The notes under the pieces are model-generated. The model was not told the DNA's origin, searched no databases, and saw nothing but the letters and a program-made list of their open reading frames with translations. A program made the position numbers and the translations under genes. From Pontimonas sp. (GTDB taxonomy: Bacteria; Actinomycetota; Actinomycetes; Actinomycetales; Microbacteriaceae): a DNA stretch of 64,000 nt. Of the stretch, positions 41,551 to 51,464 are shown one piece after another. The stretch spans positions 20,677 through 84,676 of the forward strand of contig JAFMDO010000002.1 of NCBI GenBank assembly GCA_017857245.1. Reading direction: 5' to 3'. Position 1 is the stretch's first letter. Each line of letters starts with the position of its first letter.

Positions 41551-44199
41551 GTGAGCGACAAGCCTACCTTGATGGTTATCGACGGGCACTCCCTTGCTTT
41601 CCGGGCTTTTTACGCGCTCCCCTTGGATAGTTTCGTGACTCCTGCCGGCCAGCACACCAACGCCATTCACGGGTTCATTTCGATGCTGTTGGGGCTCCTG
41701 AAAAAAGAGAACCCCACCCACCTTGCGGTTGCTTTCGATCTCTCCAGGTTTTCCTTCCGGACACGGATTTATCCCGAATACAAGGGCACTCGGGGAGAAA
41801 CCCCCGCCGAGTTCATCGGACAGGTGCCGCTCTTGGAAGAAGCGCTCCACGCCATGGGTGTTGTCACGTTGACGAAGGAAGACTACGAAGCAGACGACAT
41901 CCTCGCAACCCTTGCCACAACCGGCGCGAAAGAAGGATTCGAGGTGCTTGTGGTCTCGGGGGATCGAGACACTTTCCAGCTGGTCAACGATCAGGTTACG
42001 GTCCTGTATCCCAGTGCTCGCGGTGTGGCCGAGCTCAAGCGATACACCCCCGCCGCCGTAGTGGAGCGCTACGGCGTGAAGCCCCACCAATACCCTGAAA
42101 TTGCCGCCCTGGTCGGTGAAACCAGTGACAATCTCATCGGGATCGACAAGGTGGGCGAGAAAACCGCGGTGAAATGGATCACCCAGTATGGGTCTTTGGA
42201 CGCCGTTCTAGCGGCGGCCGAGGATATTCCCGGTGTCGTCGGGAACAACCTTCGGGAGCAAAGAGATCGAGCGGTTTTGAACCGGCAGCTCAACCACCTC
42301 TTGACCGATGTTGATTTAGGGGTTCAGCTGCCTGATTTGGCCCGCGGCGAGATCGACGCGTCCGCGGTGACCGAAGTCTTTACCAAGCTCGCGTTTAGAA
42401 CACTTAAAGACCGGGTTTTGACACTGGCGGGCGCCGATAACATCCCCGAGCCTCCAGCGCATTCGCCGGCAACGGTGTCTTTACCCTTGGATCAGACCAC
42501 CGTGGACGAGGAGCTCTCCAAGTGGCTGTCCTCCCGCGAGGGGGAAGCCATCGGTGTCACCGTCCGCCACAGTGGGGGAGTGGTTTTGGAGATTGGACTG
42601 GCCCACGGCGATTCCGCCCTCCGGGTTCCCTGGATTCGGGGTGGCCAAGATCATCTCCCTCTCGCCCACGCGCTGACTCGTCATGACCACCGGTGGGTCT
42701 ATTTTCACGCCAAACCACAACTGGGCGCTCTTGCGGACGTTGGGGTGGCAGCAGTTTCTCCTTCGGGGGACGGGCACCTGGCGGCCTGGCTGCAGAAACC
42801 CGCCGGCAAAACCAGGGGCTTTGCCGAACTGGTGCAAGAATTTGTGGGAGTGGAACTCCCCACCCCTCGAGCCGACCAACTGCTACCGGAAGAGAATGCC
42901 GCCGGTGTGGGAGGGGAGGCGTGGTGTGCTCTGGGGTTGTGGACGCAACTAGAGGCGTCGCTTGATGCCGGGTCTCGAGGGATTCTGGAATCGATGGAAT
43001 TGCCTCTGGTTTCCGTGCTCGCAGGAATGGAGCGGCGGGGGATCGGCAGCGACAAAGAGGAATTGGAGGAGTTGGATAAATCTCTCGCCACGGATGTGTC
43101 CGCCCATGAAGCGGCAGCTTTCGCCGCGCTAGGACACGTAGTGAACCTGGGGTCACCTAAACAACTGCAAACAGTGTTGTTTGACGAGTTGAACATGCCC
43201 AAAACCCGTGCTACCAAGACCGGATACACCACCGACGCTCAAGCCCTCGGCGAGTTGCAGCTCACCAATCCCCACCCTTTTCTTGACTCGTTACTGCGAC
43301 ACCGGGACGCAACCAAGTTGCGACAAATTGTCGAGGGCCTGAAGAGCTCCGTCGCTGCTGATGGTCGGCTACACACTACTTTTGACCAAACGGGCACCAG
43401 CACCGGCCGACTGTCCTCTTCAGAGCCCAATTTGCAGAACATCCCGATCCGCACAGAGATGGGCCACAAGATTCGGGCGACCTTTGTCGCCCAGCCGCCG
43501 GCGGAAGGCCTGTTGACGGCAGATTATTCGCAGATCGAAATGCGCATCATGGCCCACCTCTCCCGTGATGAGGGCCTGATTGAGGCCTTCCACGCGGGGG
43601 AGGACCTCCACCGGTTCGTGGGGGCTCGCATTTTTGCAGTGGAGCCCGACGCGGTGAGCGCAGAGATGCGCACCAAGGTGAAGGCGATGAGTTACGGATT
43701 GGCCTATGGACTCTCCGCTTTTGGCCTTGCCAAACAGCTCTCGATTCCGACGGGAGAAGCCAAAGAACTCATGACGGAGTACTTCCGCCGATTCGGGAAA
43801 GTACGCGACTACTTGCGCGGCGTCGTGGAACAGGCGCAAAAAGATGGTTACACCGAAACGATTTTTGGCCGCCGACGTCCGTTTCCCGATCTAGCTTCCC
43901 CGAACCGTATGGTGAGGGAAGGGGCAGAGCGGGCAGCCTTGAATGCACCTATCCAGGGAACAGCAGCCGACATTATCAAGCGAGCGATGATCGGCATTGA
44001 GTTGAGGATTGCCTCCCAGGGCTTAGGTTCGACCATGGTTTTGCAGGTACACGACGAGCTGGTTTTTGACGTTCTTGCGGGCGAGCGCGAAGCCCTCGAG
44101 CTCATTGTGGTTGAAGAAATGGGTGGCGCCGCGACGTTAGCGGTGCCGCTCGACGTTCAGGTGGGCTGGGGTTCGCAATGGGACGAAGCCGCTCACTAG
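41551..44199 (+). CDS. polA: DNA polymerase I
   Basis: 5' nuclease domain (SGDRDTFQLV, GVKPHQYPEIAALVGETSDNLIGI); polymerase motifs DYSQIEMRIMAHLS, RTKVKAMSYGLAYGLS, QVHDELVFDV. Confidence 0.97.
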   Translation: MSDKPTLMVIDGHSLAFRAFYALPLDSFVTPAGQHTNAIHGFISMLLGLLKKENPTHLAVAFDLSRFSFRTRIYPEYKGTRGETPAEFIGQVPLLEEALHAMGVVTLTKEDYEADDILATLATTGAKEGFEVLVVSGDRDTFQLVNDQVTVLYPSARGVAELKRYTPAAVVERYGVKPHQYPEIAALVGETSDNLIGIDKVGEKTAVKWITQYGSLDAVLAAAEDIPGVVGNNLREQRDRAVLNRQLNHLLTDVDLGVQLPDLARGEIDASAVTEVFTKLAFRTLKDRVLTLAGADNIPEPPAHSPATVSLPLDQTTVDEELSKWLSSREGEAIGVTVRHSGGVVLEIGLAHGDSALRVPWIRGGQDHLPLAHALTRHDHRWVYFHAKPQLGALADVGVAAVSPSGDGHLAAWLQKPAGKTRGFAELVQEFVGVELPTPRADQLLPEENAAGVGGEAWCALGLWTQLEASLDAGSRGILESMELPLVSVLAGMERRGIGSDKEELEELDKSLATDVSAHEAAAFAALGHVVNLGSPKQLQTVLFDELNMPKTRATKTGYTTDAQALGELQLTNPHPFLDSLLRHRDATKLRQIVEGLKSSVAADGRLHTTFDQTGTSTGRLSSSEPNLQNIPIRTEMGHKIRATFVAQPPAEGLLTADYSQIEMRIMAHLSRDEGLIEAFHAGEDLHRFVGARIFAVEPDAVSAEMRTKVKAMSYGLAYGLSAFGLAKQLSIPTGEAKELMTEYFRRFGKVRDYLRGVVEQAQKDGYTETIFGRRRPFPDLASPNRMVREGAERAALNAPIQGTAADIIKRAMIGIELRIASQGLGSTMVLQVHDELVFDVLAGEREALELIVVEEMGGAATLAVPLDVQVGWGSQWDEAAH

Positions 44200-44226
44200 A
44201 GTTTGTGTTACTGCTGGCGCCAGGGT

Positions 44227-44232
44227 TACACT
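44227..44232 (+). promoter_or_regulatory. Candidate rpsA promoter -10 (TACACT) with -35-like TTGTGT at 44203-44208
   Basis: 18-nt spacer; directly downstream of polA stop. Confidence 0.45.
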
Positions 44233-44317
44233 GAATACTTGCCCTCAGGGGCTTTTTGTCCTGTCCACGTGCCGCCAGACACCCGTGTGGTGGCCCTAGT
44301 AGAAACGCCCAACCACT

Positions 44318-45790
44318 ATCTCTCAGACATCTGCAACAACTTCTGGCCCCCAGCAAATCGCTATCAACGACATCGGCAGTGCCGAAGACTTCTTGGCCGA
44401 GGTTGAGAAAACACTCAAGTTCTTTAACGATGGAGACCTCATTGAAGGTACCGTTGTCAAGATCGACCGCGACGAGGTTCTCCTCGACGTGGGATACAAG
44501 ACCGAGGGTGTTATCCCCTCTCGCGAACTTTCTATCAAGCACGACATTGACCCTTCAGAGGTTGTGTCTGTGGGAGACGCTATCGAAGCCCTCGTTCTTC
44601 AGAAAGAGGACAAAGAAGGCCGCCTGATTCTTTCCAAGAAGCGTGCCCAGTACGAGCGCGCGTGGGGCGATGTGGAAAAGATCAAGGAAACCGATGGTGT
44701 CGTCACCGGTACCGTGATCGAGGTTGTGAAGGGTGGTCTGATCGTCGATATCGGACTCCGCGGCTTCCTCCCCGCGTCTCTCATCGAATTGCGTCGCGTT
44801 CGTGACCTGACCCCGTACCTGGGTCAGGAAGTGGAAGCGAAAATTCTCGAGCTCGATAAGAATCGCAACAACGTTGTGCTGTCCCGTCGCGCCCTCCTGG
44901 AGGAAAGCCAGAGCCAGAACCGCTCAAGCTTCCTCGAAGGCCTTGTCAAGGGACAAGTGCGCAAGGGTGTTGTCTCCTCCATCGTCAACTTCGGTGCCTT
45001 TGTGGACCTGGGTGGTGTGGACGGTCTCGTCCACGTTTCGGAACTGAGCTGGAAGCACATCGAGCATGCCAGCGAGGTTGTCGAAGTGGGCCAGGAAGTG
45101 ACCGTGGAAGTTCTCGAAGTCGATATGGAGCGCGAGCGCGTTTCGCTTTCTCTGAAGGCGACACAGGAAGACCCCTGGCAGGTATTCGCGAGGACTCACG
45201 CGATTGGTCAGATCGCTCCCGGTGCTGTCACAAAGCTTGTTCCTTTCGGCGCCTTTGTTCGTGTCGCCGATGGCATCGAAGGCTTGGTCCATATCTCCGA
45301 GCTTTCGGACAAGCACATCGAACTGGCTGAGCAAGTTGTTTCCACCGGAGACCAGGTGTTTGTCAAGATCATCGACATCGACCTCGAACGCCGACGGATC
45401 TCGCTGTCTATTAAGCAGGCCAATGAGGGTGTTGACCCCGAAGGCAAAGAATTCGACCCAGCACTCTATGGAATGCCGACCGAATACGACGCAAAGGGCA
45501 ACTACGCATACCCTGAAGGCTTCAATATCGACACGGGCGAATGGTCCGAGGGCTTTGATGACCAACGCAAGGTATGGGAAGGTCAGTACGCCGATGCCCA
45601 GGCTCGCTGGGAGTCGCACAAGATTCAGGTTGCACACATGGCGGCCATGGTTATCGTCCCCGTGGAAGCCACGGATGACGATGCCGATACCGGTTCCGTG
45701 TCGCAGGCACCAGAGGAACAAGCGGGCACACTCGCTGACGACGAAGCTTTGTCCGCTTTGCGTGACAAGCTCATCGGTTCCGCAGAATAG
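44318..45790 (+). CDS. rpsA: 30S ribosomal protein S1 (four S1 domains); apparent ATC start
   Basis: S1 repeats (VDRDEVLLDVGYKTEGVIPSRELSI; GLIVDIGLRGFLPASLIELRRVRDLTPYLGQE; GVVSSIVNFGAFVDLGGVDGLVHVSELSWKH). Conserved N-terminus AINDIGSAEDFLAEVEKTLKFFNDGD extends upstream of the first track start (TTG 44393). Confidence 0.9.
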   Translation: MSQTSATTSGPQQIAINDIGSAEDFLAEVEKTLKFFNDGDLIEGTVVKIDRDEVLLDVGYKTEGVIPSRELSIKHDIDPSEVVSVGDAIEALVLQKEDKEGRLILSKKRAQYERAWGDVEKIKETDGVVTGTVIEVVKGGLIVDIGLRGFLPASLIELRRVRDLTPYLGQEVEAKILELDKNRNNVVLSRRALLEESQSQNRSSFLEGLVKGQVRKGVVSSIVNFGAFVDLGGVDGLVHVSELSWKHIEHASEVVEVGQEVTVEVLEVDMERERVSLSLKATQEDPWQVFARTHAIGQIAPGAVTKLVPFGAFVRVADGIEGLVHISELSDKHIELAEQVVSTGDQVFVKIIDIDLERRRISLSIKQANEGVDPEGKEFDPALYGMPTEYDAKGNYAYPEGFNIDTGEWSEGFDDQRKVWEGQYADAQARWESHKIQVAHMAAMVIVPVEATDDDADTGSVSQAPEEQAGTLADDEALSALRDKLIGSAE

Positions 45791-45835
45791 AACCTTTCGT
45801 GTGGCCCCGTCCTTTGGGCGGGGCCACACGAGGTT
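45791..45835. terminator. Long hairpin between rpsA and coaE (candidate intrinsic terminator without U-tract)
   Basis: AACCT-tt-CGTGTGGCCCCG / CGGGGCCACACG-AGGTT, 12-bp perfect stem plus 5 bp. Confidence 0.65.
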
Positions 45836-45856
45836 AAGCCTCGTTAGGGTTGAGGT

Positions 45857-46507
45857 ATGGGCGTGATTGCACTCACCGGAGGAGTAGCAGCCGGGAAGTC
45901 GACGGTTTCGGCCATCCTCCGCGAACAGGGAGCCATCGTCCTAGATGCTGACGTGTTCGCCAGGAAGGCGGTGGCTGCAGGTTCAGCCGGGCTCCACGCT
46001 ATTGCTGAAGCGTTTGGAACCGGAATCATCCTGCCATCCGGGGAACTCGACCGCACCGCTCTGAGCGCTCTCGTCTTTGGCGACGACAACGCCAGGGCCA
46101 CCCTCAATTCGATTGTTCACCCTGAAGTTAGGCGCCTATCTGACCGGGCCATTTCCCAAGCCAGTGCGGAGCACCCAGACACGGTGTTGGTTTATGACGT
46201 CCCACTGCTGGTTGAAGCGAGAGACCCTGGAGCGTTTGACTTGATCGTGGTTGTCGATGCCCCTGCAGCAACCCGCACGGCGCGTCTGCGCAAAGAGCGC
46301 GGGTTGACTCAGGTGCAAGCCGAAGCCATCGTGGCCGCTCAGGCGACCGATGAAGAACGCCTTGCTCTGGCAGATGTTGTGCTCGACTCTTCCCAGTCAC
46401 TCGAGCAGACCCAGCAGGCTGCTGCAGAGCTCTACGAGGCCTTGCGCAGCGCCTGGCCCGCTCGATTGTCCAGCGTCCCTCCGCGGTTCCCCAGCGTGGC
46501 GCTCTAG
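45857..46507 (+). CDS. coaE: Dephospho-CoA kinase
   Basis: [38 protein letters not shown]. Confidence 0.95.
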   Translation: MGVIALTGGVAAGKSTVSAILREQGAIVLDADVFARKAVAAGSAGLHAIAEAFGTGIILPSGELDRTALSALVFGDDNARATLNSIVHPEVRRLSDRAISQASAEHPDTVLVYDVPLLVEARDPGAFDLIVVVDAPAATRTARLRKERGLTQVQAEAIVAAQATDEERLALADVVLDSSQSLEQTQQAAAELYEALRSAWPARLSSVPPRFPSVAL

Positions 46508-46517
46508 GCTTTTCCCG

Positions 46518-48569
46518 ATGGATGCCACACGCGCTTTTCGACCCTTCGAGGTGGTGAGCGACTACGCCCCCAGTGGCGACCAACCCCGGGCCCTCGACCA
46601 GCTGGAAACCCGACTTCTCGCGGGTGAATCTGATGTGGTCTTGTTGGGCGCCACAGGCACAGGCAAATCTGCCACCACCGCGTGGTTGATCGAACGTCTT
46701 CAGCGACCCGCGTTGGTACTCGCCCACAATAAGACTCTGGCAGCCCAGTTGGCGACCGAGCTGCGGGATATGTTGCCCCACAACGCGGTTGAATATTTCG
46801 TGTCCTACTACGACTATTACCAGCCTGAGGCGTATGTCCCTCAAACGGACACCTTTATTGAAAAGGATTCTTCGGTGAATGCTGAGGTGGAGAGGCTGCG
46901 CCACTCCACCACGAATTCCCTGCTGAGCAGGCGGGATGTGGTGGTGGTGTCCACGGTGTCTTGTATTTACGGGTTGGGTGCGCCGGAAGATTACTTCGAA
47001 GCCATGGTGTCTCTGCAAGTGGGGCAAAAGATCTCGCGTGAGGCGCTCATTAAGGCTTTTGTTCAGATGCAGTACGAACGTAACGACATTGCGTTTGAAC
47101 GAGGCACCTTTCGGGTGCGGGGGGACACGATTGAGATCATCCCGGTCTATGAAGAGCTCGCTTTGCGCATCGAAATGTTTGGGGACGAAATTGATTCGCT
47201 CAGTTCCCTGCATCCCTTGACCGGGGAGACACTCTCGACGGAGGAAACCATGAGTGTTTTCCCCGCCACCCACTACGCGGCATCGCCCGAAACAATGAAG
47301 CGCGCCGTGCTGGCGATCCGGGAAGAGCTCGAGGTTCGGAGCGGGGAACTTGAGAAGGCGGGAAAGCTGCTCGAAGCCCAGCGCATCCGGATGCGGACCA
47401 CCTATGACCTAGAGATGATGGAGCAGCTGGGGTTCTGCTCCGGGATCGAGAACTATTCACGCCATATCGATGGCCGCCAACCGGGTGAGGCACCGAACTG
47501 TCTGTTGGACTACTTCCCCGAAGACTTCTTGACCGTGATCGACGAATCCCACGTGACCGTCCCGCAAATCGGTGGAATGTATGAAGGGGATGCGTCCAGA
47601 AAGCGGACCCTGGTGGAACACGGTTTCCGACTGCCCAGCGCCATGGATAACCGCCCCCTTAGGTGGGATGAGTTCCTCGCCAGGACCGGGCAAACCCTGT
47701 ATCTTTCAGCGACACCAGGGAAATACGAGCTAGGGGCGGCCGATGGTGTCGTCGAGCAAATTATTCGACCTACGGGCTTGATCGACCCCCACATCGTGGT
47801 GAAGCCCGTTGAGGGTCAAATTGATGATCTTTTGGAACAGATTCGTCAGCGCGTCGAAAAGAATGAACGCGTTCTCGTCACCACGTTGACCAAAAAGATG
47901 TCAGAGGACCTAACGGATTATCTCGATGACGCGGGGGTGAAGGTTCGCTACCTGCACTCTGATGTCGACACCCTTCGGCGGATCGAGTTGCTCACCGAAC
48001 TGAGAGCCGGTGTGTTCGACGTATTGGTCGGCATCAACCTGCTGCGTGAGGGGCTCGACTTGCCCGAAGTCTCCCTGGTGGCCATTCTCGATGCGGACAA
48101 GGAAGGGTTCCTCCGGTCGGCTACCTCCTTGATTCAAACCATTGGTCGGGCAGCGAGAAACGTATCCGGCGAGGTGCATATGTATGCCTCCCGGATAACC
48201 CGCTCCATGGAGCAAGCCATTTCGGAAACGGACCGACGCCGCGAGATGCAGGTGGCTTACAACACCGAACACAACATTGACCCCACGCCCCTGCGGAAAA
48301 AGATCGCGGATATCACCTCGGTACTGGCCAGAGAAAAGGCAGACTCGGAAGACCTTCTGACTGGTGTCACTAATAGCGCTGGCGAAGGCTATTCACGATC
48401 GAGGGGCTTGAAGGACGGACCTGAAGCTTTGCAGTCTCTCATCTCCACGCTCACAGACCAGATGATGCAGGCATCGGGTGAACTCAAGTTTGAGTTGGCC
48501 GGAAAACTGCGCGACGAAGTGCGCGAGTTGAAAAAAGAGTTGCGAGAGATGATCTCGGCCAGCGCGTGA
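46518..48569 (+). CDS. uvrB: Excinuclease ABC subunit B
   Basis: [85 protein letters not shown] 46518 preferred. Confidence 0.97.
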   Translation: MDATRAFRPFEVVSDYAPSGDQPRALDQLETRLLAGESDVVLLGATGTGKSATTAWLIERLQRPALVLAHNKTLAAQLATELRDMLPHNAVEYFVSYYDYYQPEAYVPQTDTFIEKDSSVNAEVERLRHSTTNSLLSRRDVVVVSTVSCIYGLGAPEDYFEAMVSLQVGQKISREALIKAFVQMQYERNDIAFERGTFRVRGDTIEIIPVYEELALRIEMFGDEIDSLSSLHPLTGETLSTEETMSVFPATHYAASPETMKRAVLAIREELEVRSGELEKAGKLLEAQRIRMRTTYDLEMMEQLGFCSGIENYSRHIDGRQPGEAPNCLLDYFPEDFLTVIDESHVTVPQIGGMYEGDASRKRTLVEHGFRLPSAMDNRPLRWDEFLARTGQTLYLSATPGKYELGAADGVVEQIIRPTGLIDPHIVVKPVEGQIDDLLEQIRQRVEKNERVLVTTLTKKMSEDLTDYLDDAGVKVRYLHSDVDTLRRIELLTELRAGVFDVLVGINLLREGLDLPEVSLVAILDADKEGFLRSATSLIQTIGRAARNVSGEVHMYASRITRSMEQAISETDRRREMQVAYNTEHNIDPTPLRKKIADITSVLAREKADSEDLLTGVTNSAGEGYSRSRGLKDGPEALQSLISTLTDQMMQASGELKFELAGKLRDEVRELKKELREMISASA

Positions 48570-48608
48570 GCCCGAGCTCGCCCAGGGTCCGCTGTCTAGA
48601 CTGTGCTG

Positions 48609-51461
48609 GTGCCTATCGAAATGCCGAAGACGGATTCCATCCTCCACGTTAAGGGCGCGAGGGTTCACAATCTTAAGAATGTGGACGTCACCATTCCCAG
48701 GGATTCCCTCGTGGTATTCACCGGACTTTCGGGGTCTGGAAAGTCTTCACTAGCCTTCGACACCATTTTTGCCGAGGGCCAACGTCGCTATGTCGAATCT
48801 CTTTCCGCGTATGCCCGGCAGTTCCTCGGTCAAGTGGATCGACCCGACGTTGACGTGATAGAGGGTTTGAGTCCAGCGGTCTCCATCGATCAAAAGTCCA
48901 CGAATCGTAATCCCCGATCCACAGTGGGCACCATTACCGAAATCTATGACTACCTTCGCCTACTGTGGGCGCGCACGGGAGTTCCGCACTGCGTCGAATG
49001 CGGAGCACCCATTGCAAGGCAGAGCGTGCAGAGCATCGCAGACACCATCATGAAGAAGGAAGCGGGTTGGCGCTTTCAAATCTTGGCCCCGATCGTGGCT
49101 GGCCGAAAAGGGGAGTTTGCTGACCTATTGCGCAGTCTGAACTCCCAGGGTTACGCCAGGGCGCGTATCGACGGACAAACTGTCACGCTGACCGAAGCCC
49201 CCGCTCTTGCGAAGACAAAAAAACACGACATCGATGTTGTGGTCGACCGGTTAGTCATGGACGAGGAGATCCTCGGCCGCCTCACCGACTCGCTGGAGAC
49301 AGCATTGAAACTGGCAGATGGCACTGTCATCCTCCACAGCGTCGACGAGGATAGCCAAGAGAGCTTCAGCGAAAAACTCAGTTGCCCTAACGGCCACGCG
49401 GTGTCGTTGACCGAAGTGGAACCGAGAACGTTCTCCTTCAATTCACCCTTTGGTGCGTGTCCTGGCTGTTCGGGTTTGGGGTTCACCATGGCGGTGGACC
49501 CCAACATGGTGATTGGTGACGCAGAATTGAGCATCGCCCAGGGGGCCATCAGGCCATGGACTCAAGCAGGTAAGGGCCTGTACGGCTATTTCAAGAACCT
49601 GCTGAACAGCTTGGCCGAAGAGCTCGATTTTGACATGGATACCCCGTGGAACCAGCTTCCCGAAAGTATCCAAGAGTCTGTTCTGCGCGGCAACAACTTC
49701 GAACTTGTCGTTCGATACCGCAACCGCTTTGGGCGGGACGTCAAGTATTCCAGTGGTTTTGAGGGTGTCATTCCCTACATCGAGCGGAAGTTCCACGAGA
49801 CGGATTCCGAGTGGTCAAAACAGCGTTTTGCCGACTATTTGCGAGAAATCCAGTGTCGGGAATGCTCGGGCAAGCGCCTGCGGCCCGACATTCTCGCGGT
49901 TACCGTCAACGATGCATCGATTTCTGATGTTGCCGATATGAGCCTGCAGGACGCGTTCACCTTCATGTCCGGCCTTTCTCTCTCGGAACGCGATTCCGCT
50001 ATCGCAGAACCGATTCTTCGAGAAATCCGCGCGCGTCTGGAGTTTTTGCTCGAGGTGGGCCTGAGCTACCTCAGTATGGCTCGAGCGGCGGGCTCGCTCT
50101 CTGGTGGCGAAGCCCAGCGCATCCGTTTGGCAACCCAGATTGGGTCCGGGTTGACCGGTGTGTTGTACGTTCTGGACGAGCCAAGTATCGGACTCCACCA
50201 GCGAGATAACCGGCGCTTGATTGACACGTTGGTCAAACTCAGAGACCTCGGAAACACCTTGATTGTGGTGGAGCACGACGAGGAAACCATTCAGATGGCG
50301 GATTGGATTGTCGATATTGGCCCGGGCGCTGGCGAATACGGTGGCGAAGTCGTGCACTCAGGGTCCCTGGCCTCGCTACTGAAGGAAAAGAGGTCCATCA
50401 CCGCCGGGTACCTGGCAAAAACGTCTTCCGTGGTTGATGTGCGTCCCCGCCGGGCGGTGGACCATGACCGCGTCATTCGTATCGAAGGCGCCAAAGCCAA
50501 CAACCTTCAAGACGTTTCTGTCGACATCCCTCTGGGGGTAATTGTGGCAATCACCGGGGTTAGCGGATCGGGCAAGTCCTCGCTGGTGAACGATATTTTG
50601 TACCGCTCTCTTGCGAACACCCTCAATGGTGCCAGGCACGTCCCAGGCCTCCACACGCGAATCAAAGGCGTGGAGCAGCTGGACAAGATTGTTCACGTCG
50701 ACCAGGCCCCCATTGGACGCACGCCCCGAAGTAATCCCGCCACCTACACCGGAGTGTTTGACAAAATCCGGGCCCTTTTCGCTGAAACTGCCGAAGCAAA
50801 AATGCGGGGCTACCAGCCCGGCCGGTTCAGTTTCAACGTCAAAGGCGGCCGATGCGAGAACTGCTCCGGCGATGGGACCATCACCATCGAAATGAACTTT
50901 CTTCCCGATGTCTATGTCGATTGCGAAGTGTGCCACGGGGCGCGCTATAACAGAGAGACTTTGCAGGTTCACTACAAGGGCAAAACCATCGCGGATGTGT
51001 TGAACATGCCGATAGAGGAAGCAACCACTTTTTTCGAACCTATTTCCACGATTCACAGGTTCCTAAAAACCTTGGTCGATGTCGGATTGGGGTATGTGCG
51101 CCTGGGGCAAGCTGCCACCACGCTCTCGGGTGGCGAAGCACAGCGCGTGAAGCTTGCGACGGAGCTTCAGAAGCGCTCCACAGGCAGAACCATTTACGTG
51201 TTGGATGAACCCACCACGGGCCTTCACTTCCACGACGTGAAGAAGCTGCTCGATGTCCTGCAAAGCCTGGGGGACAAGGGGAACACGGTTGTCGTAATCG
51301 AACACAATCTGGATGTCATCGGGGCCTCAGATTGGGTTATCGATCTCGGGCCCGAAGGAGGGGCCGGCGGAGGCACGGTTGTCGCCACCGGAACCCCCGA
51401 GACCATCGCCGCACACAAGGGCTCCTACACCGGTTCGTTCCTCGCCGAGGTTCTTCCTTAG
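48609..51461 (+). CDS. uvrA: Excinuclease ABC subunit A
   Basis: [55 protein letters not shown], Zn fingers; GTG 48609 chosen because TAGACT lies exactly 6 nt upstream (48603 also possible). Confidence 0.97.
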   Translation: MPIEMPKTDSILHVKGARVHNLKNVDVTIPRDSLVVFTGLSGSGKSSLAFDTIFAEGQRRYVESLSAYARQFLGQVDRPDVDVIEGLSPAVSIDQKSTNRNPRSTVGTITEIYDYLRLLWARTGVPHCVECGAPIARQSVQSIADTIMKKEAGWRFQILAPIVAGRKGEFADLLRSLNSQGYARARIDGQTVTLTEAPALAKTKKHDIDVVVDRLVMDEEILGRLTDSLETALKLADGTVILHSVDEDSQESFSEKLSCPNGHAVSLTEVEPRTFSFNSPFGACPGCSGLGFTMAVDPNMVIGDAELSIAQGAIRPWTQAGKGLYGYFKNLLNSLAEELDFDMDTPWNQLPESIQESVLRGNNFELVVRYRNRFGRDVKYSSGFEGVIPYIERKFHETDSEWSKQRFADYLREIQCRECSGKRLRPDILAVTVNDASISDVADMSLQDAFTFMSGLSLSERDSAIAEPILREIRARLEFLLEVGLSYLSMARAAGSLSGGEAQRIRLATQIGSGLTGVLYVLDEPSIGLHQRDNRRLIDTLVKLRDLGNTLIVVEHDEETIQMADWIVDIGPGAGEYGGEVVHSGSLASLLKEKRSITAGYLAKTSSVVDVRPRRAVDHDRVIRIEGAKANNLQDVSVDIPLGVIVAITGVSGSGKSSLVNDILYRSLANTLNGARHVPGLHTRIKGVEQLDKIVHVDQAPIGRTPRSNPATYTGVFDKIRALFAETAEAKMRGYQPGRFSFNVKGGRCENCSGDGTITIEMNFLPDVYVDCEVCHGARYNRETLQVHYKGKTIADVLNMPIEEATTFFEPISTIHRFLKTLVDVGLGYVRLGQAATTLSGGEAQRVKLATELQKRSTGRTIYVLDEPTTGLHFHDVKKLLDVLQSLGDKGNTVVVIEHNLDVIGASDWVIDLGPEGGAGGGTVVATGTPETIAAHKGSYTGSFLAEVLP

Positions 51462-51464
51462 GTC

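Noticed and set aside
44203-44406. 67-aa ORF (track) upstream of and overlapping the rpsA start; a TTG at 44239 sits at leaderless spacing from TACACT
   Set aside because: No recognisable protein family and composition looks like out-of-frame reading of leader plus rpsA; kept only as an alternative within the rpsA finding.
44924-45829. 301-aa minus-strand ORF opposite rpsA
   Set aside because: Antisense shadow of the S1 repeats; its upstream end lies in the terminator hairpin.
46490-46520. LexA/SOS box before uvrB (and likewise before uvrA, 48570-48610)
   Set aside because: No sequence resembling the actinobacterial SOS box TCGAAC-N4-GTTCGA in either short spacer.
46128-47273. 381-aa minus-strand ORF opposite coaE/uvrB
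   Set aside because: Shadow ORF antisense to clearly coding coaE and uvrB; typical of high-GC codon bias.
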